Below, one piece after another: positions 34,291-45,568 of a stretch of DNA of 64,000 nucleotides. The notes beneath the pieces are model-generated. The model searched no databases. It was not told the origin of the DNA and saw only the letters and a program-made list of their open reading frames with translations. Every line of letters begins with the position of its first letter. Position 1 is the first letter of the stretch. The stretch is from positions 100,744 through 164,743 of the forward strand of contig JAPEVC010000060.1 in assembly GCA_027946555.1 (NCBI GenBank). The letters are read 5' to 3'. The translations under genes and the position numbers were made by a program. Source of the stretch: Gnomoniopsis sp. IMI 355080. Its lineage: Eukaryota; Ascomycota; Sordariomycetes; Diaporthales; Gnomoniaceae.

Positions 34291-35163
34291 CCGGAGCTGC
34301 TGCGGGAGCAGGAGCAGGAGCAGGAGCGGCGGCGGCCGAGCCGGACGCATCCGAGCCAGTTTCGGGTGTTGCTGCATCACCTCCTGTAGCGCCACTATAG
34401 TCGTACAAGTTAGCGTCATGCTTTATAGAGAGAGACAAAGGAAAGAACCCCGAGACTACGTAAAGAACGAGGGGATTATTACTTACGCTCCAGCAGTCGT
34501 CGCCCCAGTGCCAGTCGTTGCTCCAGCGGGCGGCGTCGTTGTCGAGTTCGAAGCGGCAGCAGTGGCGCCATAGACCGAGATGGCGTTGTCCAACACGGTG
34601 TTGATCTGGCCAATGCTGTTCTGGGCGATACCCTGGCCAATAGCGGGCACCTTGCTGACAATAGCGGTGCCGAGGGCGGCGGAGGCGGACTTCTGGGCCA
34701 CGAGCTGCTGGCCGACGACAGAGGAGACGCCGAGCTGATCGAAGACGGGCTTCTTGGCGATCAGCGTGCTGACGGTCGAGTTGGCCGAGTCGGTCAGCGT
34801 GGTGGCGCTCTGCTGGAGACTGAGTGCGTCGGTGAGCGATAGGGCTTGTGCGCCATTGACGGTGGTCGTGGCGGTGTTGATTGTGGTTTGAGCGTTGTTT
34901 GCGGCAGTGAGAACGTTCTGCAGAGTGGTAGGGTCGGTGGCGCTGACAGCCTATTGGGTATTGGTTGATTAGTCTCGCAGTTCTGCTTTTTCAAAAGGCA
35001 TCTAGATGTAACTCACATTGACAGCAGTTCCAAGGCCGGTGAGCGAGTCTTGCACTTGGGTAATGGCGCCTTGGATGGTGGCGAGCTGTCTTGAGATGAG
35101 AGCAGTTGGAGCCGCGAGGGCCGAGGCCGCAAGGAGGGGTTGGGCAAACTGTGAGAATCTCAT
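34061..35163 (-). CDS. hsbA: Hydrophobic surface-binding protein A (HsbA) family with Gly/Ala repeat tail
   Basis: Three exons on the minus strand: 35163-35017, 34950-34487, 34394-34061; 314 residues. Introns are 66 and 92 bases (GTGAGT...TAG, GTAAGT...TAG). Residues 1-17 are a signal peptide (MRFSQFAQPLLAASALA). Residues about 25-185 are the helical HsbA (galactomannoprotein) domain: QLATIQGAITQVQDSL, then LSLTDALSLQQSATTLTDS and VSTLIAKKPVFDQLGVSSVV, with hardly any Cys. After a Thr/Pro/Ala linker the tail (about 240-314) has three copies of a GGLGALLGGLTGGAGGAG-like unit. In Aspergillus oryzae HsbA binds hydrophobic solids and recruits the cutinase CutL1. The long repeat tail is not part of the core family and may add surface affinity or cell-wall retention (inference). 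Start and splices are supported by continuous frame. Confidence 0.86.
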
Positions 35164-36857
35164 CTTGACTGTGCTAGTTGAAGTTGCTCGTGTTTTGTCA
35201 AACTACTAAATGGGTGTGAGTGGAGGGCAATCCAGTGCCAAGAAAATTAGAGTAAACAATCTCACAGTCGTGCACAAGAAGCCAGCTCGAACAGTTTTGA
35301 CGATGGATAGAATAACTCTATCTATCACCCTAGGGATGGGAGGATATCGAGATGATATATACTAGTTTCCTCACGCCACCATTAGCAACACCATCGTGAG
35401 ACAATACGCTTTTACCCATTCCGAGCTTCAGCTTTCCTCGCACATGCATTTTCTCTACATTTTCCCAATCGGGACATGACGCTCCAGCTTGGCGAAAGGC
35501 ATCTGTTGCGAAGTCGTCCGACCTTTTAGACTTTGCAGCAGGGCTTTGATGGGTCGTCCAGAGATCATGACAAGCAGAATTTGGGGGGATCGAACGCGAG
35601 AATTCGAAGGCTTCTAGTGAGTCTTGTTTGTTCGATATGTTGTGGTGGAAAGATCAGTCGAAACGTGAATCAAGGCTGCATTGCTTGGCGGCTAGCTCAC
35701 TCCTAAGGCGCGCCTCGTGAAAAAGTCTCAATAGGTGGATGAAACATTTCTTTGGGGTTTCCATGCGATTGGCGAATGGTGCTTCATCCTATGTTGTGAT
35801 CTTGCAACCCACGAAACGAAGTTGGCGATTCAGCTAGCAAACCAAGGTTGAAAGCGCGCTCAAGCCGTCGTCGGCCAGGCCCGGTGGCAAAGCCCTCGCT
35901 TCGCCTGACAATTTCGGGCTGCTACGCTGCAGTTTTCCCTGGAAGGCAAACTCGTCACTAATGTCCCACGTGCCATCCTGAGATTCTCTGATCATTCGAC
36001 GAACTGGGTGTTAGGTGTCAGGTCGTCTCGAGAATCCCCGTCGATTTCCGGATAACTCAAGATTTCTGAAGCCCTCAAAATGGCGAATCTGTCCCGCTAA
36101 CTTCCGGATCTGGAAACCTGATTCAGAAGCCACCTATATCCCAATCTGTCTTCATACACCTCTCTGCCGCTGGAACTAGTCCAAATCTAGGAGTCGATGA
36201 GAATGTAGGCATATACACAAACATATTGATTTGCGTCTCGCATCATTTGCGTCTGACCTTGCTGAGCCTGTCCACAAATAGGCTGGTCACGCGATCAGAG
36301 CCTATGCGGAGAACTTTCCAACATTTTTGCATACGAATCCCAGCGAACAAACAAGCAAGCTTACTTTTCTGAAAAAATTATTCCTCTGTGAGAATTGTGA
36401 TCAGTCTCGAGAAAGAATGTTCGAAGTGGCGGGTGTGGCAAATAGCAAAGCACTCAGACCTTCTGCTTGAGACTCAGAGGCGGGCTTCTCATTGGCTGCG
36501 AGAGCGTTTCTCGCCCTTCTTGACTTCAAAAGCATGTATCTCTATCACTTTCCTAATGTATTTGAAACATCATTTCAAAATTCAAATACTAAACCAATTT
36601 TGGAAAGAGAAGGAGAAACAATTCCAAGAACATACAACTCCACTCTGGTCACGCTAGTCGTGGACATACCTCAGCCTGTCGGAAAGATTGGCCCTGTTAG
36701 TATCTAAATTTGTAAATGCCGAAGTCTCTCGCAGAGCTTGTTCCAGGTCTCACTCCTATCCTAGAAACAGAAGTAGGCAGAATAGACAATGAAACATTCG
36801 TAAATTCCCTGTACAGAGTAATCCTCCAATGCCATAGTCTCGGGTGCACTCGAAATG
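35164..36857. other. Intergenic, no gene recognised
   Basis: 1.7 kb. It holds the HsbA promoter; a TATA-like ATATATA lies near 35355, about 190 bases before the start. The remaining short ORFs show no protein features. Confidence 0.45.
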
Positions 36858-38612
36858 TTACTCGATTGCGTCTAGCCTCTCCCAAACCAGCCGGTCATTC
36901 TCATTATGCTCGAGGTCCCAGTATTTTCTGACTTTGCCCGATGCTGTTTTGCCTTTGTCCCTGGTTCGGTACACGGAATCGATCAGTCTCACCCTAGGAG
37001 AGTTCCTTAGCAGTCTTGAAGGGCCAGTCATGCTGATGAATTTTGAGTAAGGGACGCCGTCCGCCATCTGGCCCTTGCCACCAAACAGACGTAGGTAATT
37101 GGCTTCTAGAGCCCGCCTTACACGTAGTGAACAGGTCTGGCCATCTGTCTGCTCCCCTTTTTCGGCCAACATGATCCGAGACGCCTCGAATCCAACAAGA
37201 GACGAGCTCGTGACGACAGCATCACGGACTCTTTCCAGCCCATCTGGGGAAAGGGCAACGTACCCCAGATGCAGAAATTGGAGGGAACTGTTGCTCGCTA
37301 TTTGGTTAATTCCTTCAATAGCATCGTCGTTGATGTAGTTGAATCGCTGGCCAAGGTCACCCGTCGTAAAGCGGGAGGCGAGATCCAGGTGACGGATCTT
37401 GGGATGACGTGCCAGGGCGTGGCAGATGGCCGAGACGCCCTTGCTCGACAGCCCACACGAAGCGACGGTCAAGACCTCAAGATTGTTATTGTTGGCAAGG
37501 CCAGACGCGAGATTGATGGCCCCAGCATCACCAATTGGGTTGCTGGACATCATGAGATACTTGAGTTTGCAGGTGGAGGAGGCAAGGAATCTAGCGATGG
37601 CAGCCGTAGCATCGAAACCGACGCCGTTGCCGTTGATATAAATTGCCTCGAGTGAGTTCGGCTTATCTACCAAGCTGGTGAATAAGTGGGCCACGCCCTC
37701 ATCTCCCAGCTCGCAGGTCTCGATATCTAAGACAGCCAGCTGTTTGGCAGTGATGATGATGTTCAGGAGGTCGCTCACGGAAGATGGGCCCAAGGGATTG
37801 CGTTTCAGCCAGAGCTGCTCCAGAACCTCACTCGCCTCCAGAGCCTTAGCTAAGTCGCTGAGTCCAGCTGGTTTGATGTGATTGCCAGCGAGGTACCACG
37901 TCTTCATCCTTTCGGGATGCTCTTTCACAAATCTCGCGATGCGCCGCGCTCCATGGTTGGTGATGACATTATTCCCGAGCAGAAAGTGTCGGATATGTCT
38001 ATTGCCCTCGAGAGAGTCCATGAGTTCATCGATGTGATCTGGCCCTACGACCATTTTGCAAAGGTCAAGCCGCCCGTCCTCGTACACCACGCCACGCTTG
38101 AACTCCAGGAGTCGGCTCTGATAAATAGGCTCCTCGCCGATGGTGGCGCGTAGTGAGGGTAATATCGATGATGGATCAGGCATGTTGAGCAAGGCCTCGA
38201 TTTGGTTTGCCTTTTCGTCTCGAAGGAATGCAAAACAGTCTTTGAAATCATCCTTTTCGCCGATTGCGACAGGCATTGGTGTGGCGTTGGGGAGTGCGAC
38301 AGGGTCTTTTTGCGGGTCCCAAGGCTTATGTTGTTTATCGGGTCTACCCATCTCCTGTCGAAGTTGTTCCTCTGCCACTTTGGCGGCAGTCATGGCTCGA
38401 TGCGCTGCAGCGGCGCGTTTTCGATGGTCTTCGTAGTGGATCAGGGCTTTCTCAGGGCTGTATTCCGGAAACATGATGCTAGCGATGCTTTGCGCTTCAT
38501 CGCGCTGAGAGTGAGGTCGTCGTCGTGGTAAACTGAGAACGGCTACTGGAACATTCTTGTAGCCGGCATCATGGACACCTTGCAAGAGCAAGGCTGAGTC
38601 TGAGACGTTCAT
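36858..38612 (-). CDS. Leucine-rich-repeat (RNI-like) protein
   Basis: Single exon, 584 residues, ATG at 38612. Residues 40-110 are charged and Ala/Arg-rich, probably helical. From about 205 at least eight LRR units of the ribonuclease-inhibitor type follow: IRHFLLGNNVITNHGARRIA, MKTWYLAGNHIKPAGLSDLA, LEQLWLKRNPLGPSSVSDLL, LAVLDIETCELGDEGVAHLF, LEAIYINGNGVGFDATAAIA, LKYLMMSSNPIGDAGAINLA, LEVLTVASCGLSSKGVSAIC and LQFLHLGYVALSPDGLERV. Such LRRs form a horseshoe for protein binding; in eukaryotes they occur in RanGAP and NLR sensors. There is no NACHT or F-box here and no signal peptide, so it is probably a cytosolic scaffold. The basic C-terminus (about 540-584) has a GPSRLLRNSPRVR segment. Function is not assigned beyond the repeat class. 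Confidence 0.85.
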   Translation of the reverse strand: MNVSDSALLLQGVHDAGYKNVPVAVLSLPRRRPHSQRDEAQSIASIMFPEYSPEKALIHYEDHRKRAAAAHRAMTAAKVAEEQLRQEMGRPDKQHKPWDPQKDPVALPNATPMPVAIGEKDDFKDCFAFLRDEKANQIEALLNMPDPSSILPSLRATIGEEPIYQSRLLEFKRGVVYEDGRLDLCKMVVGPDHIDELMDSLEGNRHIRHFLLGNNVITNHGARRIARFVKEHPERMKTWYLAGNHIKPAGLSDLAKALEASEVLEQLWLKRNPLGPSSVSDLLNIIITAKQLAVLDIETCELGDEGVAHLFTSLVDKPNSLEAIYINGNGVGFDATAAIARFLASSTCKLKYLMMSSNPIGDAGAINLASGLANNNNLEVLTVASCGLSSKGVSAICHALARHPKIRHLDLASRFTTGDLGQRFNYINDDAIEGINQIASNSSLQFLHLGYVALSPDGLERVRDAVVTSSSLVGFEASRIMLAEKGEQTDGQTCSLRVRRALEANYLRLFGGKGQMADGVPYSKFISMTGPSRLLRNSPRVRLIDSVYRTRDKGKTASGKVRKYWDLEHNENDRLVWERLDAIE

Positions 38613-38729
38613 GTTCCTTCCAGAGTCTCGGTAATATGGGATGTATAGAGCGACTGCTCCCGGGCTACTGTGTGAAGTAATATGTATGAATCAAACATGA
38701 CAGCTTCTTGGATGAGAATGCAATGGCTG

Positions 38730-38744
38730 TATAATATATATATT
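38730..38744 (-). promoter_or_regulatory. TATA-like element of the LRR gene
   Basis: TATAATATATATATT lies about 120 bases upstream of the LRR start codon, a usual distance for a fungal TATA element. No experimental support. Confidence 0.35.
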
Positions 38745-40601
38745 CGTGTAAAGTGGAGCACGGCCGGTGGCACAGTTTGTATTCCCAGAATGGCTGAGCC
38801 TCACTAACCGCCGCAGTGAGTCACCATGCATCTGTCGCAGCGCAAATGCGCACAGAGCCATTTGAAGCCAGATTTACTTTGTGTTATTGCAACCTCGTTG
38901 GCTATTTGCAGCCTTGTCTTTAACGCACTATTGAGCGCCTACAAGAATAATGCTCTAAATCAGAAAATCCCGTAGATCTACCCTCAGCTGCCACGGTACC
39001 TAGGTAGGTACCGAGGTAAGTAGCCAAACGCCGCAGAAGATCGACTGTACCTGCGCCTGTGCAGCACCGCAACATCATCATTGTCACAATAAGACCCTCT
39101 ACTTGGATGCTCAGAGTCCCTCCCCTCCTCATTTAGTAGTGGTTGGAGATTTGCCCCCATCCGCCATCACACCTGCAAGCAGCACGCCCAGCCGCTATGC
39201 AAAATCAGGCCAATTCACTGACACAGAAAATGTCGAGTACTTATATAACGCTCCAGAGATGTTAAAGTTCTCACCTCTTTGGTGGTACACACAGGCAAAA
39301 GCGTCGGAGAGAAGTTCGTCATTGCAGCTGTGGACGTCCCGAGGTCCCAAGCCGACGCACCACCATGTCTTCCAATAATAAGGACACCCTCTAGAGACCC
39401 AATCAAATTGCCGCAAACATCGTCTTGCACAGATGCTGTGACGTAGACCTAAAAGGAAAAGGGAGCGTATTTCTTCCTCGTCCCCTGCAGCCTGCCCAGT
39501 TGCTGAATCTTGCGGTGATGGAGCGAACCGAATGTATCGCAAGGCATCTCACCCAGCGTGACAAATAGCCTCAACTGTTATCTGTAGCCATGTCGCTGTG
39601 ACTAAAGCAACTTGATATAGTCGAGCCATTTTCAAGAGCCCACTTGGGCAGGTGATCGGAGCTGTGCTGGTCAAAACTCGAAACGATGTAGTTCGTGCCC
39701 ACTAATCATGCTACTAATCCACTCGTAGACAACGCACATATTAGGCCTAGTGATATGAGAAGGTGATACAAATTAGATAAAGTGGATTGTGTGCTAAGGG
39801 TCGTGAATCTGGAAACCCTCAAGACATCAAAGAATGATCCGGGGACGTGCAACGTTTCGTAGGTCAGCTACTGTCTGTCTATCTGGGTAGGTAGCTAAGA
39901 GTAGTTATACAGACGATTATGAGCAGAAACGACTTTGTTTGACTTCATGTAGTCCTATCAGTCAGGTCTCATCATTGAGAGGAGGCGTGTGGAAAACATC
40001 CGACCTTGCACAGATCGAATGCCGTGACTCCCGTCTGTGTACTGCCCTTACCTAGGTACCACATCGGCGCAACGCTACTCGCAATAAATACAATATCAAT
40101 ATTACATTCAAATCGGTGTAGCCGAATTCCAGTTTGTGGGCCAAAAGCTCTCATATCTATTGTGTTTGTGTCTTTCGGCTTGGATCTGAAGAAATTAGGT
40201 ATTGCTTAGGATGGACTGGTGCTTCACATCATTCTCCACGATGCGGTTGACGTGTCACCGTGTGTTTTATTCCTAGGTCTGAAAGCCCACGAAATCAAAT
40301 ATAAGGTCTTAGAAGCTTTACTTGGAGGCTTTATTCCACTCCTGAGTCATTACCATAAAGTTTCGAAAACGGGCCAGTTGCTCGCCTTGCCAAGAGCCTA
40401 GCCGCAGTGCTTCATCTACGTGAAGGAATTCAGGGGTTGAACTTTCTCCACGAATCGTCCCGGGTTCAACATGGATGCAAGCACATAAGTCATTCAGTGT
40501 CCTCTTATTTCATTATTAGTCACTCCCTCTGCATCCTCACTCACGCAAGCCTCAGATTTCCATAAGTTCGTGTAATAAGAAGAGAAGCAAAAGCGGAAGA
40601 A
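38745..40601. other. Divergent intergenic region
   Basis: 1.9 kb between the LRR gene (minus) and the GH131 gene (plus), so it probably contains both promoters. ACCTAGGT copies occur at 38998-39005 and 40050-40057. Short ORFs show no features. Confidence 0.45.
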
Positions 40602-41645
40602 ATGTGGTCACCTCGCCGCATTTTCGCAGCACTTGCTTGCCTTTCGGTGGCCCATGGAGGAGTGTTATGGGACGGGCGCTTCAACGACATTTCAACCGCT
40701 ACCGATTTGAATAGATGGTCGTGGGCGAATCAGGTAATTGAAAAATTTCTCCTACTTCCCTTCTTCATTGGAATCCCTTCTCGCCCCGTCTCAGCGTAAA
40801 GAGAATGCAAAGTTTGTGATGAACGAATTAAAAAGGCACTCACTCCTTCGTCACACGAGGCGACAAACCAAACATTAACATTTGAAATCTACAGACGGGT
40901 TCATACCAATATTACATTCATGGGAATGAATCGGTGGAGCAATACATCGAGCTCTCAAGTGATTTCAAGAACCCAGCGGATACGGTTTCCACCCAGGGTG
41001 CAAAATTTACGGTGGATGGGACGGCATATTGGAATGGACAAGACATGCGACGCATTGAGCTGATCCCGCAGACAGCGGCAAAGATCAACGATAGTAAGGT
41101 ATGTAGACATCTAAAGACGTCCTCGATATTGGACTTAGCCTACCTAGCGCTTTTCGTGTCGTGGCAATTATCAAACACTAATTTATGCGGCGCAGGTCTT
41201 CTATCACTTCTCTATGATGCGCAAAGACACCAATGCGCCAAACCCGGCACGTCTTCACAAGTATTCCTTTTTTGAGGCCGGATTCTCCGAGATGAACAGT
41301 GGCTGGACCGAGGCTGCCAATGAGACCAGCAACCCAACACTTCGCTGGGTGCGTGAGCATGTTCCAGTCTGGGAGGCTGAGTGGGTCGCTGATGTATGGC
41401 ATAACGTCGCATACGAAGTCGATTTCACCGCTAAGACAGTGGGGTTCTGGCACTCGACCGGGGGAGATGATCTCGTGCAGGCGGTGGCGCCGGTCTTCGC
41501 GAACACGACGTATTCCATGGGTGCGGATTGGCATCTAGGTCACTTAGAGCTCCCGAGGGATGGCGACGTGGATGAAGTCGAGGACGTATACTTTTCCGGG
41601 GTGTATATCGAGTCGCACACCTTGACGAAGGCTGTCAGTGGATGA
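40602..41645 (+). CDS. Secreted GH131 beta-glucanase-type protein
   Basis: Three exons: 40602-40733, 40895-41098, 41196-41645; 261 residues. Introns are 161 and 97 bases, phase 0, with donors GTAATT and GTATGT. Residues 1-19 are a signal peptide (MWSPRRIFAALACLSVAHG). The mature part begins GVLWDGRFNDISTATDLNRW, a hallmark start of GH131, and the first splice restores SWANQTGSYQYYIHG; DMRRIELIP and VFYHFSMMR are further family segments. GH131 enzymes are beta-jelly-roll glucanases of saprotrophic and plant-infecting fungi acting on beta-1,3/1,6- and beta-1,4-glucans. Full length for a single-domain enzyme, with no carbohydrate-binding module. It converges on the GH30 gene 540 bases away. Confidence 0.88.
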
Positions 41646-42184
41646 TTGTTCTCCATTTTGTGGCAGTAGACTGCTGCATGAGAGCTCCATCTACCAGCTC
41701 TGGACTATGCCTGTAAATAAATTCTCTTTTATATTTTTAAATTGTTGACACGGATCGACTACAGTCATCGTCGAGCGCGCGCAGTGCTCACCAATGCCCG
41801 GAGTCCTTTCTCTACCCTCAACTTGTGAGACTTGATGTGAATAATGGTCGGTTGTATTGGTTAGCTGATACTCGAGAGTCTAGTGGAACATCAGACAGAC
41901 TCTGAGCTATTGTACAGCATTAGCAAGAAGCTTGGTGAAATCCCAAGCTGCCTTGAGTCCAAACGCCATGAGAAATTGTGTTCCGGTCGTGCGAAATTTG
42001 GGGACTTCATCTGGCTCCTCGAGATACTTGACATAATAAATTATATCGCTTGACACGTTTATAAGCGCTTTGTGAGAACGAAGCAATTATTGCTAGTTCA
42101 TCATTATGATTTATAATTAAGTAGGGTCATAAGTTTACATATATAATCAGCACTGTCATGTGTTTTTTTGCCGGCTTCACCCGT
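41646..42184. other. Intergenic between convergent glycosidase genes
   Basis: 540 AT-rich bases holding the 3' ends of the GH131 and GH30 genes. No gene recognised. Confidence 0.5.
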
Positions 42185-43998
42185 TTACCCAACTACAATT
42201 AGAAGACAGAGACTGAGAACAGCCGCTATCCCAGCTAGGTTTATATTTGATGCTTTGAAAGCTGATGATTTGGCAGCCTGCTCAGCGCCACCTGTTAGAG
42301 TGCTGTTGGCAGTGCTGTTGGCACTGCGATCAAGGTTGTTAGTAATAGGGACATGTTAAAAGCGTCCACGCAGGTTTAAGATTTCAAAACATCGCGCAGA
42401 GCTGGTAGACATACAAGTATATCCTTTATGGGCCGATATGAGTACTTACAACCACACACCATCCAAAGCAAAAACCACGAGTGATCTCGCTGGCATAGTG
42501 ACCGTAATGTTTGCTCCATCAACCACCAGTATCGAGTCGTTCTGGGCAAGGTCGAAATCGTTGTTCAGTAGCAATACGGTGTAGTTGCTGACAGATTGAA
42601 GATCATCAATGCTGATAGGAACCGTTCTTTCGGCGCTGGCGTTGTTGATAATCTGCATAGCCAAATTGCCACCTGCCGGGAAAGAGGTCAGTTGAGGCGT
42701 CCAGGCTGCTACTGTGACGTTCTCAGTAGCTGATGTTGCTGTGACCCGGTTTGAGTCTGGGCGGGCATATCTAGAGTAACGAGTCAATTTCCATCCTTCA
42801 ATAGTTAACAACACAGGAGTCCTGGCTCACCTTCCGAAGGCGGCATATGCCCAGTATCGCTTGGACAGGATATTAGTGTCGTTAACAGTCCGAATCACAG
42901 GTGTGGCGGCACTGCGAAAGTTCATATTAGTTTATCCTCTGAGAAACAAGAGACATGGAAGTTTACTCACTCGGAAGGCTGTGCACCCATCCAGTTGAAG
43001 AACGCCGATACGTTGGCAACCGTAAATCCCTGCATGATCCGATTCGCCCAAGTAATACCCTCACCGCCGCCATACGTACCCTTCGGATCTCCTTCGACCG
43101 AATACCACGGCTGGTCAAAGTACGACGACAGCTCTGCCCATTCTCCTTGCCATACCTCAAGAGACGTGTTGTAGGGCGCACCTAGAGGTGTACCGTACCC
43201 GTGGCCCGAGACCACATCCAGGTATTGCTCCCCGTTCGTATCTTGGATGCCTTTCAAAGTCTTTCGCCCAGCCTCCCAACCTGCCCAGTCGCAGCACGTA
43301 ATTTTGACATCCAATCCAGCCTCCTTTACAGCTGGCGTGAGCTTCTCCAAGATGTCCGTGGTTTGCTGTCCATCTGCGTCCATGGAGATATATGGAACAG
43401 CAATGTCGGGCTCGTTCAAAGGGTTCAGATGTGTGATGTTGATTCCTTCCTCCGCGTAGTACTTGATCCACTGTACAAGCTTGTTTGCGTAATGCTGGCG
43501 CCAGTCGCCCGTCTCACAGGTGGTGCCGGTTGTTCCGCAAAGATAACCGCCATTATCAGTCTCGTTGTTTGATTTCATGTACCAATCGGCTCCCCAACTG
43601 TTCGCGTAGAAGAGGTTCACACCACGCTTTTGCACTTCCTTTGCCCACCAGACCTGGGAAGAGTCGTTTCGATCCCAAACATACTCGGGATCTGCATCGG
43701 GGCTTCCTGGTGATAAAGGCTCGATGCTATTCATATAATCGCTTGAGCTATCGGGACTGCCTCCAATACCAATTCGGAGAAGTGAAAATCCGGCGCCCGT
43801 TATAGGGTCGTGAAGCAAGTCGAACATCTCTTGCTGGGATGCGTCGGACATCGTGTTGTAGACCCGACCCGCTCTTTGGAAGGCCTCGGAGTACCCTATT
43901 CCCCGTATGACTTGGTGAGTTTCTGAGACATTGACAGTAATCTGTGCTGCTACAAATAATGGCACCAACGGCGCAACGATCAATGAATGGCGCACCAT
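42185..43998 (-). CDS. GH30 (subfamily 7-like) glycosidase with GPI-anchor tail
   Basis: Four exons on the minus strand: 43998-42971, 42911-42831, 42770-42450, 42323-42185; 522 residues. Introns are 59, 60 and 126 bases. ATG 43998 begins a signal peptide (about 1-19). The barrel holds the acid/base Glu in NPLNEPD (E196) and a likely nucleophile in VWQGEW (about E286); GYLCGTTGT and CETGDWRQHYANKLVQWIKY match fungal GH30_7 enzymes, which cleave glucuronoxylan or xylan, so xylan is a likelier substrate than beta-1,6-glucan. A C-terminal beta domain follows. Reading exon 3 on gives a stop right after DGVWL, but a perfect GTAAGT donor spans that stop, a CTAAC branch and GCAG acceptor follow, and exon 4 adds a Ser/Thr/Ala linker and the hydrophobic end LAGIAAVLSLCLLIVVG, a GPI-attachment signal. 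Thus the enzyme is probably cell-surface-bound. Confidence 0.85.
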
Positions 43999-44084
43999 TG
44001 TTAGTATTGCTGGATTGAACGACAGTGATAGTACTGGACACTTGGATTTCGAATCCAATCAGACGTCAGCAGGGGCCGGACAAG

Positions 44085-44092
44085 CTTATAAG
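44085..44092 (-). promoter_or_regulatory. TATA-like element of the GH30 gene
   Basis: The palindrome CTTATAAG lies about 90 bases upstream of the GH30 start codon, a plausible TATA position. Inference from position only. Confidence 0.35.
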
Positions 44093-45568
44093 TACACAAT
44101 TGTCAGTTCAGACTTGTGCGCTAGCTTTACGGTTGAGTATCAAAGTGAAATTGCGGCCCACATTGCACTGGCGCCTTTTGACTTTACTCAAATGCCCGAC
44201 AACATTGAGACACGGTGAATTGAGCTAGTCTGACAGACACCGAACTTGGCAATCTGACTTTTCCCTTTTATTCAATTGTTGAATGTCGACTCTCACATAG
44301 TCAGACATAATGTTTAAAGCCTGTAAACTCTGGTATTGCAAGTCTTGGTCTTTGATCGGTCCCGCTCTCTGACGGTTTATTCTTTTCACGGAGATTACCT
44401 CCTTGAGATGTTGTCTTGGCACGGTCTTGTACCCATCTCGGCTCGGCAACATAGATAACGGAGTCGGGCTATAAGGAGACGTCTGCCATGAGGATACCGA
44501 GTTTCCACGAAAGGAATTGCATGACATGTGCTAGCGCGTAGCATAGCCGAGAACCAAGCAGTTCGCGAGCAAACTTCGTGATCCTCCTTCATCGCGAGAC
44601 ATACAGGCACAGCCTACGACCCTGTTGAAATCTTGGCTCTTCAAGCCATCGATATCGGTTTCGAAACGCTCGGAGGTGGCTAGAACTACAATTGGAAGGT
44701 AAAGATTACAATGAGGTGACCTTTCGCAGCTGGGGCGTAAAGTGGATGTGATCCACAGATTAGCTCCACCACGAGCATACGCCCAACTTCGTGGGAAGTG
44801 CCCTGTAAAGTAGGGGTACCAGAACTATTGTATCTAGAAGTCATATTCTCAATGCATCATCAATGTTTCGGGCTCTTAAATTTTCTTATGACGGAGCTTG
44901 AGCTCACAAACCTACCCTAGGATACCTACCACATAATTTATCGGGTTTGTGGGTTCCGCTAAATAGGGTACGAAATTCAAAGCTGAAGAATATATACACT
45001 TCATTCAAATGGAATTGATGTAGCCAGAAGTAAATCTGATCTTTTCCTGCTACATATCTCTATTCATCATCATTTTCAATGAATCGTTTAGTCGAGTCTA
45101 TGAAAACATACCACCCCCAGCGCCACAAATAATACTAAGAAAAGCCCCTCGGAGCCTTTTGATATATCTAGTACCCTCAATCCACCTATACATACCTGGC
45201 CTGTGACATTGCCTAAGAAGGAGAGTGACATATAACCAGCATGAAGCGTCTAATGAGTTCATACACCTGAGCCGTCTAGAAACGGGACGGATCGGTGTGG
45301 CAGATATTCAATGGCGAGCCAAGTCTGCAATACAATAAGTTCTAACCCTTGGGGATGTGAATTATGGTTTTAATTCTCACTTGGGCAGCGGGCAGTTGTT
45401 CAAGGAATTGTGGTGATAGTCTTCACAAATGTCTTCATAGCAAAGCGACCGGTGGCTGCTTGAGATGATGACCAAGGATACATGGATGAAACATTAGGCA
45501 TTAGACGTTGAGCTGTAGAAACCATCACTCCTACCCCTTCTCAGTGGTAGTTCCGGTACTGACTCTGG
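44093..45568. other. Intergenic, no gene recognised
   Basis: 1.5 kb between the GH30 start and the DUF3176 stop. Short ORFs only, AT-rich around 44850-45200. Confidence 0.5.

Noticed and set aside
33857..34573. 238-residue plus-strand ORF rich in Ser/Thr
   Set aside because: It is antisense to the repeat tail of the HsbA gene; the low-complexity composition is a by-product of the GC-rich repeat.
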